Assembly: GCA_034698045.1 (NCBI GenBank)
Contig: JAQGAU010000687.1
Span: 1 to 24,908, forward strand
DNA: 24,908 nucleotides
Direction of reading: 5' to 3'
Source: Paramacrobiotus richtersi
Taxonomy: Eukaryota > Tardigrada > Eutardigrada > Parachela > Macrobiotidae
This document shows positions 1-10,507 of this stretch, piece after piece (position 1 is the stretch's first letter; the number at the start of each line of letters is the position of its first letter). A program made the translations under genes and the position numbers. The notes beneath the pieces are model-generated. The model worked only from the letters and a program-made list of their open reading frames with translations, was not told where the DNA came from and did not search any database.

Positions 1-1888
1 ACAACAATAAAACCAATATACCAAGCGGAGATCCATCTCGGATCAGCTGGATTAAGACCTGCAGGCCCTTAAATCAAATAACAAACGAAATTAAAAAGAA
101 AGATGGGGTCCCCGCGAGGAGCAACTTTCGCGCTAAGTGCTGTTTCCACGGGCGATCGAGCATTCTTGCCCCTTTTTAGAAATGGCTTCGCGCGGGAATT
201 TTTCATTTTTGTTGATGAAACGGACGTTTACCTGGAGGACGGTTGAACGCTGGTAGATCTCTTCTGCTAAATCTGTATTTGGTGCTTTTCCTAACTGGTT
301 TAAAGCTAGCCGGACTTCTACTGATTGCGGTTGTTTTTTTAAATTTCATATATAGTTTAGGATCATGTTTAGCCAGCTGCGATATGATCGGTTTAGTCAT
401 GTGAGTGAATAGATTTAGTTTATAAATATTAGCAAGCATATATGCACTTTGTTGTAAGCATATTAAGGAAACAATACAATTGTTTTGTTAATGTGACTAG
501 CTAGCGAGTTGCTTCGATATATGTATCTTTTTGTAACCGTGAAAAGTTATTCCGAGGTATCATATGGATGTACGAGTAGTGTCATCTAGCGTAGGTGCCT
601 GCATTTTCGTTTGGGGCGTTAACCAGTTTTTCCAGTTGGTTATTGGCACGAGAAAACTCCCGCGCATATCCACTTCGGTAGTGAAATCCCAAAAGTAAAT
701 AACTTTTGTTCGATAACTTGCGAAAATTTTTGAGTGAACGCTATGGAGCTTACTTGTAAAATCATAGTAGATCGTGGTGCAAATGGATCCTATTCCATAT
801 CCTGTGGCGGGTCCAATAAGTTTTCCGAAGAGGGCAATACCTGCATGAAACTCTGATATTAATATTAATAACTGCGCGCCACTCTCTAACTGTACTCCTC
901 TGCTGTAAAGCGAGCGTGGATTAGGCATTTTTTATTTATACTTCAGCACTGGAAAAGGTACTCAGAGCTTTTACCAAAACACTTGCGGCAGATGGCGAGA
1001 GACCCCTTGGATCTATCTACTGTAACACGAAACAATCATGGTCAGAATAGAGTCTCTTACTTACCGTAATAAACTGGTAGATCCGGTGCTGGAATATTAT
1101 CGTCCAAATAAGGAAAGCCCAAAATCATCGGAGTAGTACCTGTTGTGATAGTAAAACCAGCACAGTTTTGAAAATGTGACCACCATGATACTGTTCGGTT
1201 TTCATATCTTCGACCGTACTTCCGACGCCAATTAAAACGTGGGCAATGGCCAACACTGCAACCGGTCCCGTAGCAGTGCTATGCGACTCACACGATCCAT
1301 TCGAAGAAAACGTCATGTTAACCTTTCCTAATGCGGTATTGTTCCTGTATTCCGAAACACACAATTTGTGCGGTGTGCCCGCCGTCAAATGTAACGGCTT
1401 GGGAAAGATTAGCTCAGGAGCAGCAAACAGAAAAAATGATAATCCCATTATTACGGTGCCCAAGGCTATCCAGCGCGGACGATTCCTTTTGCCGAGAAAA
1501 TGCGCAACAAACACTGCCACAGCAATATGTCCGCTCTCCGTGGCAGCAATAATGTATCCGATCTGTTTTGTGTTCAGTCCAAAACGGCGCTCCAAAGAGA
1601 TGATTACAGAGTTGGTATAACTCAAGGACATGCCTAAGTTACAAATTTAAAATATCTTTAACCATGCGGCACTTATGCATTTTGTTTTTCTAATTAATAT
1701 ACTGCATGTTCCTTACCATAGAAAAATAAAATTGCTGCGAAAACAATCGTAAATCCGACTTTTAAGCTCCATTCGGTTTGACAGATTCTTTGCGTATTCG
1801 AGTAACACTGCAAAGATCTTCCACTCCTGCGATTTTTATCACATGCGTCATCAGCTTTTTGCAGATCGGTCCCTGATTCCGGCGACAT
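1..1888 (-). CDS. SLCO-like: OATP (SLCO family) organic anion transporter, gene A, 5' half only
   Basis: Exons in transcript order: 1717-1888, 1220-1633, 1065-1139, 754-840, 1-58; the last runs off the left edge, leaving 268 codons here. The start ATG at 1888 has A at -3 and an in-frame TAA three codons upstream. The cytoplasmic N-terminus is followed by a first helix (residues ~42-58, ending FFYG), the motif SLERRFGLN (~70-78), helices 2-3 with RPRWIALGT, an extracellular loop with sequons NMT and NGS, then GVGSTTPMILGFPYLDD (helix 4), FGKLIGPATGYGIGS, and the family signature region ADPRWISAWYIGF at the edge. Every junction is GT-AG and keeps frame: G|GC, A|GT, G|GT, A|GT. It is a plasma-membrane carrier of organic anions by family; substrates are unknown. 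Gene B is its closest neighbour in sequence and shares the intron inside GVGS|TTP. The cysteine-rich loop and helices 7-12 lie outside the window, so intactness cannot be judged. Confidence 0.9.
59..753. other. Intron 4 of gene A (695 bases)
   Basis: This is bounded by donor A|GTAAGC at 753 and acceptor CTGCAG at 59, read on the minus strand. It holds no exon-like segment that matches the OATP family in the expected phase. The open frame at 203-439 is not similar to anything I recognise. Confidence 0.75.
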
Positions 1889-3390
1889 AGTGGGTTATAT
1901 GATGATTGAATGGACACGTTCTCTGTAGTTTATTAACAAAAAGATGTGTAATATGTGGGATACATGCGGCGCCTGTAAATCACCAGTCGTAATCATATCA
2001 TATTGACCAGCGGTTTCGGTATACGGGACGCTATTATGCGTCAATAGTATATTATGGATGAAGAAGTCGTAAAGGGAAACAAAACAGTATAACGCAGTGC
2101 GATGTTTGCTTAGACATCTCATATCGCGATCGTAAAGTTGCAAGACATTAATATTTGTGCAGAGATCATCTTATTATTAGAGCGAAGCTAGCGTAATAAA
2201 CTAACACACGTGTAGACATTACCGGTTGACTCTGGTCGTTTCCAAAAAAGGTTCGTATGTTTCAAATTTTGACAGATGCCTTGTGGCGCAATTTTCATTC
2301 AGTAAAACCATAGATATGCAACACAAATCTAGATTTTTTTGTTAGTGGTATATACAATGCACTAATGCAGGTAAATTGCAGTTGTACTAAACAGAAAAAT
2401 ATACGTTGAATATATAGTTATATTTCTCAAAATTATAAGTGTATACGTAATTAAAGAACTTCATTTCTTGTGCGGATATGTTGTTTCAAAACCAAACACA
2501 ACCCTAAAGAATTTAAACGCAGTTCTTCAAGGCAAGATAAGGCGAATGTTATGGGAAGAACAGCCACGGTGGGCTGTGGTTCCGGAAGGGATTTGTATTT
2601 CAAGTTTTGCTGGAGTAATATTATAATACATAATTTATGAATTATAACCACATCGTAAACGTAAGAAATGTGTAAATTAGTTTTAAATAAAGACTGACAT
2701 TGAAGTTATCCTTTGAAATCTTTGGAATATAATATTACACTGAGGTGAACGTATTTTGCGAATATTGAATGCATATAATTATATGCTCTTATCGAAAAAA
2801 ACACGTTGCTATGCTGAAAATACTCGACAAATTTACAACGCATTTTAGCGACGGTTCGGGTTAGCGAACGAACAATGTTAATCCGAAAAAAAATATTATT
2901 AAATATTAAGAAGCCAGATTAGTGATTTCCAGTACACAGAGAAGAATTATAACAACATGTCCACAAGCTACGAAATATTATGCGCACTGTCAAAACTAAA
3001 CCTGCTGATGCTCCATTGTTCCTCAACAATCATATGCATAGCTGTCTAATGCAGCAAAGATTTTATATGGTTACGCAAATCAGACAACATGTTTGGGTTA
3101 GCTTTATCAAGTACAACGTACAATGTCAGAAAACGCCGCCCGTTTCTCTAAAGAACTGTTGCAAATGCAACTACAAAATCTTCGGGAGAACCGGGTTCTC
3201 ACACCTGCGAAACAAATGAAGTGGTGCAAATTAAAAGTACACTTCTTTGTGCAATGCTGTGTTAATAAATCTAAATAACAAAATCGCCGCTTGTAAACAT
3301 TTTATCTGCAGTGCAATTCTATCAGACAGTCGCGACTATCACCTTTAACTAACTGAGAATACTTGGGTATGTAAGAATTTTTGTCTCCGG
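1889..3390. other. Intergenic region between genes B and A (upstream of gene A)
   Basis: About 1.5 kb of AT-rich sequence separates the stop of gene B from the start of gene A. It should hold the 3' UTR of B and the promoter and 5' UTR of A. I found no canonical AATAAA on the minus strand close to the B stop and no convincing TATA box close to the A start. Short open frames (2451-2651, 2980-3219) look like chance. Confidence 0.6.
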
Positions 3391-6300
3391 TTAAGTGTGT
3401 TGAGCGATTTCCGGTTTCGCCGAACTTCTGCGTCGATACTCAAAGTTAACTTTTTCCACTACTTTGGCAATTTCCGTGTCGGATCGATCAAATTCTAAAT
3501 TCCATACTTTCCATGCCACCTGGAAATATTTACGTACCGGTTTATCATATCAATATTCTCTTTTTGTTTATACTATTACTCGTATTTAGCAGCTCAGTGA
3601 ATAAATCTGTAACTTTACTGCCTTGCTATACGACTTACTATGCTATCCAGGATAACGGTGATTAATTTGAGAAACCCGCCGGTCATAAAAAATTTCCAGC
3701 GAAATTGATCGGTATCGTAAAAGGCACAAGCTCCGCGCATCCCGCACTCTGTGGTTTGCCATAATCGGCATGTCGAATCCACAATAGCCCCAACAAATAT
3801 CGGAGCGGGAAGAAGTCCAAATGCCGCAACCAATAAAGATGTAACACCCGCACACAAATTTTTCAGATCAACATCCACAACTCTATGAGATAAAAGAAAA
3901 TATTCCAAAGGGAATGTACGCATTGCATACTGTATATGACATCTTAGCATTTAATAATACATGGGGTAGTTCCATATATTTAATAGAACTTCTGTATATT
4001 ATAAGGTGTTCGTAGAGGCAGTTGATCATATATGCATGATTACAAAGTAAATACTGTATGTCCATCGTACGCTTAAGTATAAGAAACAAAATGCATTACA
4101 GCATACGTACATACAGTATTACCGTAGGCGCCAATCTACAGGGATAAAGCTGAACTTTTTCTAGCATTTGCAGATAGTTTACCGAAATTGTATCATGATT
4201 TGTCCAGGCATCGGCATCCCTTCGAAAAATACGGCTATGAAAAGGAGCACGGTAAGTCCAATAAGCTGAGCGTTGCAGTTTTTGACGCACATCTCCGGTA
4301 GTAAATCTGGAATTTTAGATGTCGGAAGGGTCTCGTTTGCAGGCAGTTGTACGGTGCCTTTCAAAATGGCCAGATAATCCGGGCTTGCACACGCGCAGTT
4401 CTTGTAGGCCCGGGTCCTTGTCTAGAATATAATACGCCGGTTACTTTTAACCATGATTATATGCAGAATCCTCGCATATATACGATACAAAAATTCTACG
4501 TCATATTTTTTATGATGTGCGAGTTCAGATCATCAGCGGTCTAGAAAGTGCACAAAATCTGATGTTAACTATGATCTGATTCTTATGCATGTACACAAAG
4601 CAAAACGTTTCGTTACTAACACCTATTAGCGAATTTTTAAACTTTTATAAATAGTCAGCAACTTCGAACCTTGTTATCAAGCCTAGGTTCTTCCGTACAA
4701 CCAGCGAAGCACGGAGAATAGAACATTACACCGGAACGTGGCTCGCAGAGTATTTTAAAATCAACTCTGCTACAACCACAGTTACGGCTAGCTTCACAGG
4801 CGTTCTCATTGAAATCTCCCCGTCCAGCGCGGAAATCTTCGATGGACGGAAGTCCGGACATTTGACCAATGTCACATCCAATGCCAATGGCAATGAATAG
4901 GCCAATCGCAAGTATCAGGGATGGGACCACGAGGGATAGGGTGACCGTGCGGGGTCGGAGCGCCAACCGTTTAATTAATATGCTGCCGATAATGATTCCC
5001 GAAATGACGGCGATCACTTGAATTAGGCCTATAAGATTATGCTATCGTTATGTACCGAGTTTACAGCATTTAATCTTATATGTATTTACTTATATACAGG
5101 ACATAATATTATAGTATGTATTTCTTTGGTATTTCCGCGCAGATTTCTTATACATGTTTAAACCCATACAGCATTGTTTTAATCTTTACCTCCAAAAATT
5201 GCGGCTCTTGATTGTGAGATCTGGAACTGTTGGGAGTAATATTTTGGAAAGTAATTGAAAATACCTGGAACAAAATCGTAATTGTTTGCAGTACGTTATG
5301 CACAATCTTTAAGAGGATTTACGCCACAGTCATGTAGGGTTTTGTAAAAAAGTTATTCCAAATTTCTTACCTGCAATGACCATCCCGTCGACAAACATGC
5401 TCGTTGTACGGCATACAAAGGCCAGATTAGTAAATAGCCGTTTTAAGTCGACCAACAATACTGCAAGAAAACCAATTTGTCAGTTCGAACTGATCTCCAA
5501 GCAGAACACCCAGAGGGTCTTACATTTCCATGAATGTCCAGAAGTGAAACTGAGGGGTGGAGGTCGAACACTTGATCTGTTGGACAACTGAATTTCTCCA
5601 TTACTACTAGTGTAGACTACGAGATCGGCATTGGATTGGGTCGTCGATCCAGAAATGCTTCCTAGCTGTGCATTTTCGTTCTTCTTCTTCTTCTTGTGGG
5701 TTATACTACGTGGTGGGAGCTCAGCGGGGAATAACTATGCAGCAAAAAGTTAGCGTTAATAGCGACGCGCATTATGCGTTAAATTAAACGATAGTGCTGG
5801 TAAAACATTTACCGCCATAAGGCCTCCAAAGATAAACAAGCCAATTCCGATTACAATGAATCCGATGTACCAAGCCGAAATCCATCTCGGGTCGTTCGGA
5901 GCGAATCCCGGTTCTGTAATTAAAATCACAAACTTAAGCTGAGCATATTTTGTACGCGCGCTTTTGGAAACCATTCCCGCGGTTCCTCGACAAATAGTTC
6001 CAAATGGACAAATGAAAACAAATCGTCAAATACCGGTAGTATATATCACTGATTGCGCTAACCGGTCAGACATACTGTACTGCGTAAAATTGTTAGGAAT
6101 AGTTTATGCCTTATAAATGAACATTCGTACTAATTGAGAAATCATAGTACACCGTAAGGCAGATTGACCCTAGCGCAAAGCCCAACAAAGGTCCAAAAAG
6201 GCGTCCGAATAGTGCATATCCTGCCGAGAAAAACAAAAACGCAATGTTTCTTATGAACATGTACAGTCAGGCATAATACCATATTTGTACCATAGTACGT

Positions 6301-8350
6301 TGGTGTATTTTTTGCAGCCATATTGTCGTCCAAATAAGGGAAGCCTAACACCATTGGAGTTGTGCCTAAAATATTATAATATTCAACATCCTTAGCGTTG
6401 TTCACTTTACTCCAAACACAAATTCAATATAACATAGGATATTGTCGGTTACATAATATTCACACATACTCAGTTATACATATGCATCCTATCTATACGT
6501 GCCTTTTCCATCTGTATCGAAAATTGTTCAATTGCTGCCGTTTAACTGTTAACCATTAAAATGGATGCGATAATTTTATGACCGGATAACGGTTTTGCTA
6601 CTTTCTGTGCTAAAAACTTGCGAAAGCCGAGTTTGAATTACTTCCAAATCCATGTAATACATGAGCGACGCAAAGGACGGCAATCGCTCCAGCTGAACTG
6701 CCATAGCCATGATGTCCACATTCCGCGGAGATCTGCGTCCCGCCGGCGATATGGCTTATATTGGCCATGATATCCGAACTATTCTGCAGGCGGCCATTTG
6801 CAATGGTGGGTAACACACAAAGATCTGGACGCTTTTGTGGATCACGTTTTGGAAAAAACCATTCCGGTAAGGCGAACAGTATTAATGCGAATCCCATCAG
6901 TATTGTTCCAAAGCATATCCATCGAGGACGGTGGCGATTTCCGAAAAAGTGCGCGGTAAATATCGCCATAGCAATGTGTCCGAGTTCCGTTGCGGCCAGG
7001 ATCAAGCCCATTTGTTTTGTATTGAGATCAAATCGTCGTTCAATGGAAATCAACGACGAGTTTGTGTAACTCACAGACATCCCTAACAATTGTAAACAAC
7101 AATATACGTATGTAACCACACATGCGCAAGCACAACGAAAGAGAATTTTAGCGGCATTAATTTAGTACGTACAACGTTGTACCCGAAATATTATATTCGT
7201 AAAAATAAAAAATTAATCCCAGCTTCAGTGCATATGTACATATTGTCATCCCAAGTGTCCCATCCCAAGTCATATTGTCATCACGTGATCACTGAACTAC
7301 TTTTTTAAATCAACTGAATGGTTACTGTATGCATCTTTGAGACGTAAGAAATGAAACAGAAATTTTGCAAGTTTTTTTAATTTTCCATGTTTATGAGTTT
7401 TACATATCTATAATAAGTTTTACAAATGTTGTAATTAACTTGCATTGGAAGCTTCTCAGGTTATTTATGTATTACTTTCGCAAGTTTTATCGGTTTTTTC
7501 ATTTCTACTCCATTTCTTGCATACAGTGAATCGGAGCCGCTTGTTAGCGCAGTTTGAGAACATCAAATGCACTGTTTACTCTGTAGACATGCAGTATAGA
7601 GTAAACAAGTATAACGTTATATTGTTCTCTATAATTAATAGCGAGCGGCGTCGAGAAAATTTATTTCGTAGGGTTAGTACATCGCCATGACAATACAGTT
7701 AATGATCTGAAAAATTTATAGCAATTACCAGTTTAAATGTGACCCAACTGCAGAACAAAAAAATTGTTCAGTGATCACTGAACAGTGCATTGGGGATGAC
7801 AGATTTGGATCTGCTCCATATTTTTACGAATACGATGCTTCGGGCAGTTTATTTGTAAAATATTGCTCTGTATATGACATTGTAATTACACAAGTAAATG
7901 CTATACACTGTATGTGTAAGTATGTATACTGTATGTGTAAGACAGATACTGTATACTGCTGTATACTGCTGTATACTGCTGTATACTGCCGTATACTGCT
8001 GTATACTGCTGTATACTGCTGTATACTGCTGTATACTGTATGTGTAAGACAGATACGGAGGCGAAATGCAATAAAATACTTGTTACTGAGTGCGAGTGGT
8101 TTTTGCGACCATAAAATTAACAGATGCTAATAAAGCCCGTAATGACGGTAAATGGTAATTAGTGCTTACCATAGAAAAGGAGTACGCCAGCGTACACAAC
8201 GACGAATTGCACCCGTACGTTTCGACAACCGTCAATACACAAATCCGGGAAACGCTCTGATTTTTCTTTCCATTTTGTTACTGTCTTCCCGTCGGTTGTC
8301 GACGCAGATGTTGTTTCCGAGTTGTCGTGCACGTATGCTGGGTTCTCCAT
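3391..8350 (-). CDS. SLCO-like: OATP (SLCO family) organic anion transporter, gene B, complete, 12 exons, 744 aa
   Basis: Exons in transcript order: 8170-8350, 6642-7082, 6291-6365, 6131-6220, 5813-5913, 5524-5734, 5371-5460, 5190-5264, 4670-5028, 4183-4421, 3639-3882, 3391-3519 (stop TAA). They sum to 2235 bases, in frame throughout, with GT-AG introns of 63-1087 bases. The start at 8350 has context AACATGG. Landmarks: helix 1 ~45-61; SIERRFDLN ~73-81; GFGSTTPMVLGFPYLDD ~204-220; signature DPRWISAWYIGF 270-281; variable cytoplasmic loop 297-366 with a run of five lysines; Kazal-like loop ~473-600 with 11 cysteines (first G-C at 473, C-F-A-G-C ending at 532); LLPAPIFVGAIVDSTCRLW in the exon at 3639-3882. 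The C-terminal tail is short (about 37 residues). Family length is usually about 640-750 aa, so this looks complete. It is expected to carry amphipathic organic anions across the plasma membrane; the substrate is not predictable. The last exon is small and rests on its acceptor, phase 0 start and the shared W-K/F-x-W-[DN] motif. Confidence 0.93.
5681..5695 (-). repeat. Coding AAG microsatellite (five lysine codons) in gene B exon 6
   Basis: The plus strand reads CTT repeated five times, so the minus-strand coding sequence has five AAG codons. They encode the K-K-K-K-K run at about residues 310-314 of gene B, in the variable cytoplasmic loop after the family signature. The repeat unit is three bases, so length changes would keep the frame. 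Confidence 0.85.
7244..7801. mobile_element. Candidate miniature inverted-repeat transposable element (MITE), non-coding
   Basis: The left end reads TGTCATCCCAAG near 7245 and has GTGATCACTGAAC followed by a T-rich run at 7285-7307. The right end, read on the minus strand from 7801, begins TGTCATCCCCAATGC and continues with the same GTGATCACTGAAC and a T-rich run. The two ends are therefore similar in inverted orientation over about 50-60 bases, with gaps. No transposase is encoded between them. I could not identify a target-site duplication, and the left end has extra internal duplications (CATCCCAAGT twice), so the exact borders and class are uncertain. Confidence 0.4.
7765..7784. repeat. 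Perfect 20-bp palindrome
   Basis: TGTTCAGTGATCACTGAACA equals its own reverse complement. It lies in the right end of the candidate inverted-repeat element in intron 1 of gene B. A 13-base core, GTGATCACTGAAC, recurs at 7285-7297 in the left end. Confidence 0.85.
7928..8056. repeat. Minisatellite of GTATACTGCT units with flanking 22-bp direct repeats
   Basis: Eight tandem 10-base units GTATACTGCT run from 7951 to 8030; the fourth ends GCC instead of GCT. A partial ninth unit follows at 8031-8038. The array is flanked by identical 22-base copies at 7928-7949 and 8035-8056 (both begin ACTGTATGTGTAAGACAG). A shortened copy of the flank (ACTGTATGTGTAAG) lies at 7907-7920. The array is inside intron 1 of gene B, about 110 bases from the exon 1 donor. 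Confidence 0.95.
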
Positions 8351-10507
8351 GTTACGAAAAATAAAAAAATCACCGGGAAACAATCCGTTTGTTTAAGATA
8401 ACCGAAACATTGGTACTAAATGGCAAAAGACCAGAACTGCGTATCCGGTTCTGGTAAGCGCAGCGCCCGCTCGTTAGGGCTTAACTGTCAAGATATTCCC
8501 AGTAGTACCGGAAGCTGTCAAGAAAAAATCATAAAACAAACGCAATGTTTTGGTCTGTAAATCAGTCGTGTGGTAGTGTGCGACGGCATTGTGCTCAACG
8601 TGCAAATAATCAGTAATGAAGCACATTATGTACAAAATTAAGCACAATATGGTGTGATTTTGCAGACAAATTTGCTTTCACGAAAAATGTCAAGTGCGTA
8701 CAGAGTTGGGTGTTTTTACGATCTACCATAAGAACACGAGTACAACCCCATAATATGTCGCTGCCAGTGGCGGCATGAAAAGACCGATTTTTAACGAACA
8801 TAGGTATGCACTGCGTTTCGCATACTACCGAACAAAAGCATCGCATGTGCGCCAGTAGAACAATAACAGTGCACTGTAAAATTCGCATCTGTCCGATTTT
8901 CTCTGTGTTTACAAATATAACGATATCTACAAAAGAAAGCGAAATTATCGTAATATGATTGACAAGCGAATCTAAAAGTATTAAAGGGACAAGAATGTTG
9001 TTAAGTTCGTACATGGTCGCGTTGATTTGTGTTGAAAAATGAGACAGTATCAATCATAATGTTTTTCTTTTGTTTTTTAAGAATAAGCTAAATCAAGGTT
9101 AATCATAATGGACGCAATAATCTATTGTTGTAACACCTCCAGCGAAAATTCAGCGGAAACCGGAGTTGATGCCGTGACATTCGTAGCACTTTAGTGAAAA
9201 GAATGAGTTGGAACTGTACTTCTACGAACTACAGAGTACAGACTCCGTTTGCATATGTACTGGCAAAACATATTCAACAGACTTACCTGTAAACAACGTG
9301 GAACTAAGCCGAATCGTACTTTACCGAACCAGTTTGTGGATGTTATTTGGTCCGTGGTCGTATCAACATAACATATAAACTACAACATTGATTATAACGG
9401 GTATCAACGCGTACTCTTAATAAAAAATCATTTAAGAGGATTTATAACATTTTGACAGTATAGGGAAAAACAGGAGTTATTGCGCGTTTGCAATAAAACT
9501 GAATGTTTGCATGCATGATCTAACTAGTGCATTATAATAACTAACTGCCGGTTGTTGCGAGCATTTATCTGGTAACCAAAAATAATTGTGAATGTGGCTT
9601 TTGTATGCTATAGTTCACTTGTGCGGGTCAGGTCTGCAAAAAATATCCTTCGAGTTAAAATTAAAGGACACATGACTGAGGTTTCGTAATATCGTTTAAG
9701 TGCGTGCGACAATTTACAAGGATTAATCTTGCTAGTTACGAACATATTGCGCGCATTATCCAGCTATACAGCAGCTTTTAAAAACCTGTTCGACAAGAAA
9801 GGACATCTTTATTCCAGCGGTTTAGACCTAAAATTCTAAAGCGTTAGGAAAGCCTTTGGCGGAGAGTTTTTATTCTTGCAAAAAAAGATGTTCACCGGCT
9901 ACTACATAATAAATGTCGCAAACGTGTTTGCATTCTTATCATAAGCTCGCGGCAAGTAGAGTTTACCGAAAAGATTTTCTTGCTTGGTTCGATTAACATG
10001 TCAGCATTTCAAGAACCGAGAACTGTACCGAAAAAGCTGCGTATATGAACGTTGATATCGTCCTGTGCTTTTCGGTGCTAAAAAAACCCAAATGTGCTCA
10101 CAATGTTAATACTCATATATTAATTGGTATGTGAGAAGCGGAGCGGCAACACATGTATTTCCAAACTATGGCATAAATCGAAGTACAGTACTGTATGCGG
10201 GTTTCGTTTTACCTGTCATTTTTTTGCAATTGTGCGCAAATCAATAATATCAGTACAACGTCATGTCAAGAATGGCAGCCAGTTTATAATTAATTGCAAA
10301 AAATTCCAAACAATAAAAACATTTAGAAACCATAAATGAGCAACCATGGTTTTCTGTATAAAGACTCAAAAAAAGTGTGGTCCTAACGGAAATCATGCAT
10401 AAACCACAAAGCAACAAAGAATAGCGGAAGCAGCCAAGAGACTGGTTGGGTCGCATAGCAGAAAGACATAAAATATCACAGATACTGCACTAGAGGACAT
10501 CGCGTTA
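8351..10507. other. Intergenic region between genes C and B (upstream of gene B)
   Basis: About 2.2 kb of AT-rich DNA should hold the 3' UTR of C and the promoter of B. A perfect 8-bp inverted repeat, ACCAGAAC/GTTCTGGT with a 10-base loop, lies at 8430-8455, about 80 bases upstream of the B start. An open minus-strand frame at 8610-9053 has no family features I recognise. I see no tRNA, other RNA gene or transposon. Confidence 0.6.
8430..8455. promoter_or_regulatory. Inverted repeat / possible hairpin upstream of gene B
   Basis: The arms ACCAGAAC (8430-8437) and GTTCTGGT (8448-8455) are perfectly complementary around a 10-base loop. The repeat lies 80-105 bases upstream of the gene B ATG, in the promoter or 5' UTR. 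A protein binding site or RNA hairpin is possible, but an 8-bp repeat can also occur by chance. Confidence 0.25.

Larger units (their letters stand above)
7083..8169. other. Intron 1 of gene B (1087 bases), repeat-bearing
   Basis: The intron separates the first exon of B (N-terminus and helix 1) from the E-R-R-F exon, with donor G|GTAAGC at 8169 and acceptor TTGTTAG at 7083. It carries the candidate inverted-repeat element at 7244-7801 and the 10-bp minisatellite at 7951-8038. The equivalent intron is only 83 bases in gene A and 346 in gene C, so repeat insertion explains much of the extra length. Confidence 0.8.

Noticed and set aside
1246..1620. Plus-strand frame of 124 codons opposite gene A exon 2
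   Set aside because: It is the antisense shadow of a clear OATP exon. Similar shadows lie at 6761-7069, 16630-16959, 19582-19851 and 8152-8364.
8351..8383. Upstream extension of the gene B start to 8383
   Set aside because: The codon at 8383 is TTG, not ATG. The ATG at 8350 has an excellent context (AACATGG) and is preferred.
8610..9053. Minus-strand open frame of 147 codons, the longest outside the transporter exons
   Set aside because: Its first codon is TTG; the first ATG is at 9014. The peptide matches no family I recognise, has no splice-compatible neighbours and lies in AT-rich intergenic DNA where such frames can occur by chance.
9981..10010. GGTTCGATTA, resembling a tRNA B box
   Set aside because: It does not continue to the expected CC and I could not form the flanking acceptor, D and anticodon arms. 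No tRNA is supported in the window.
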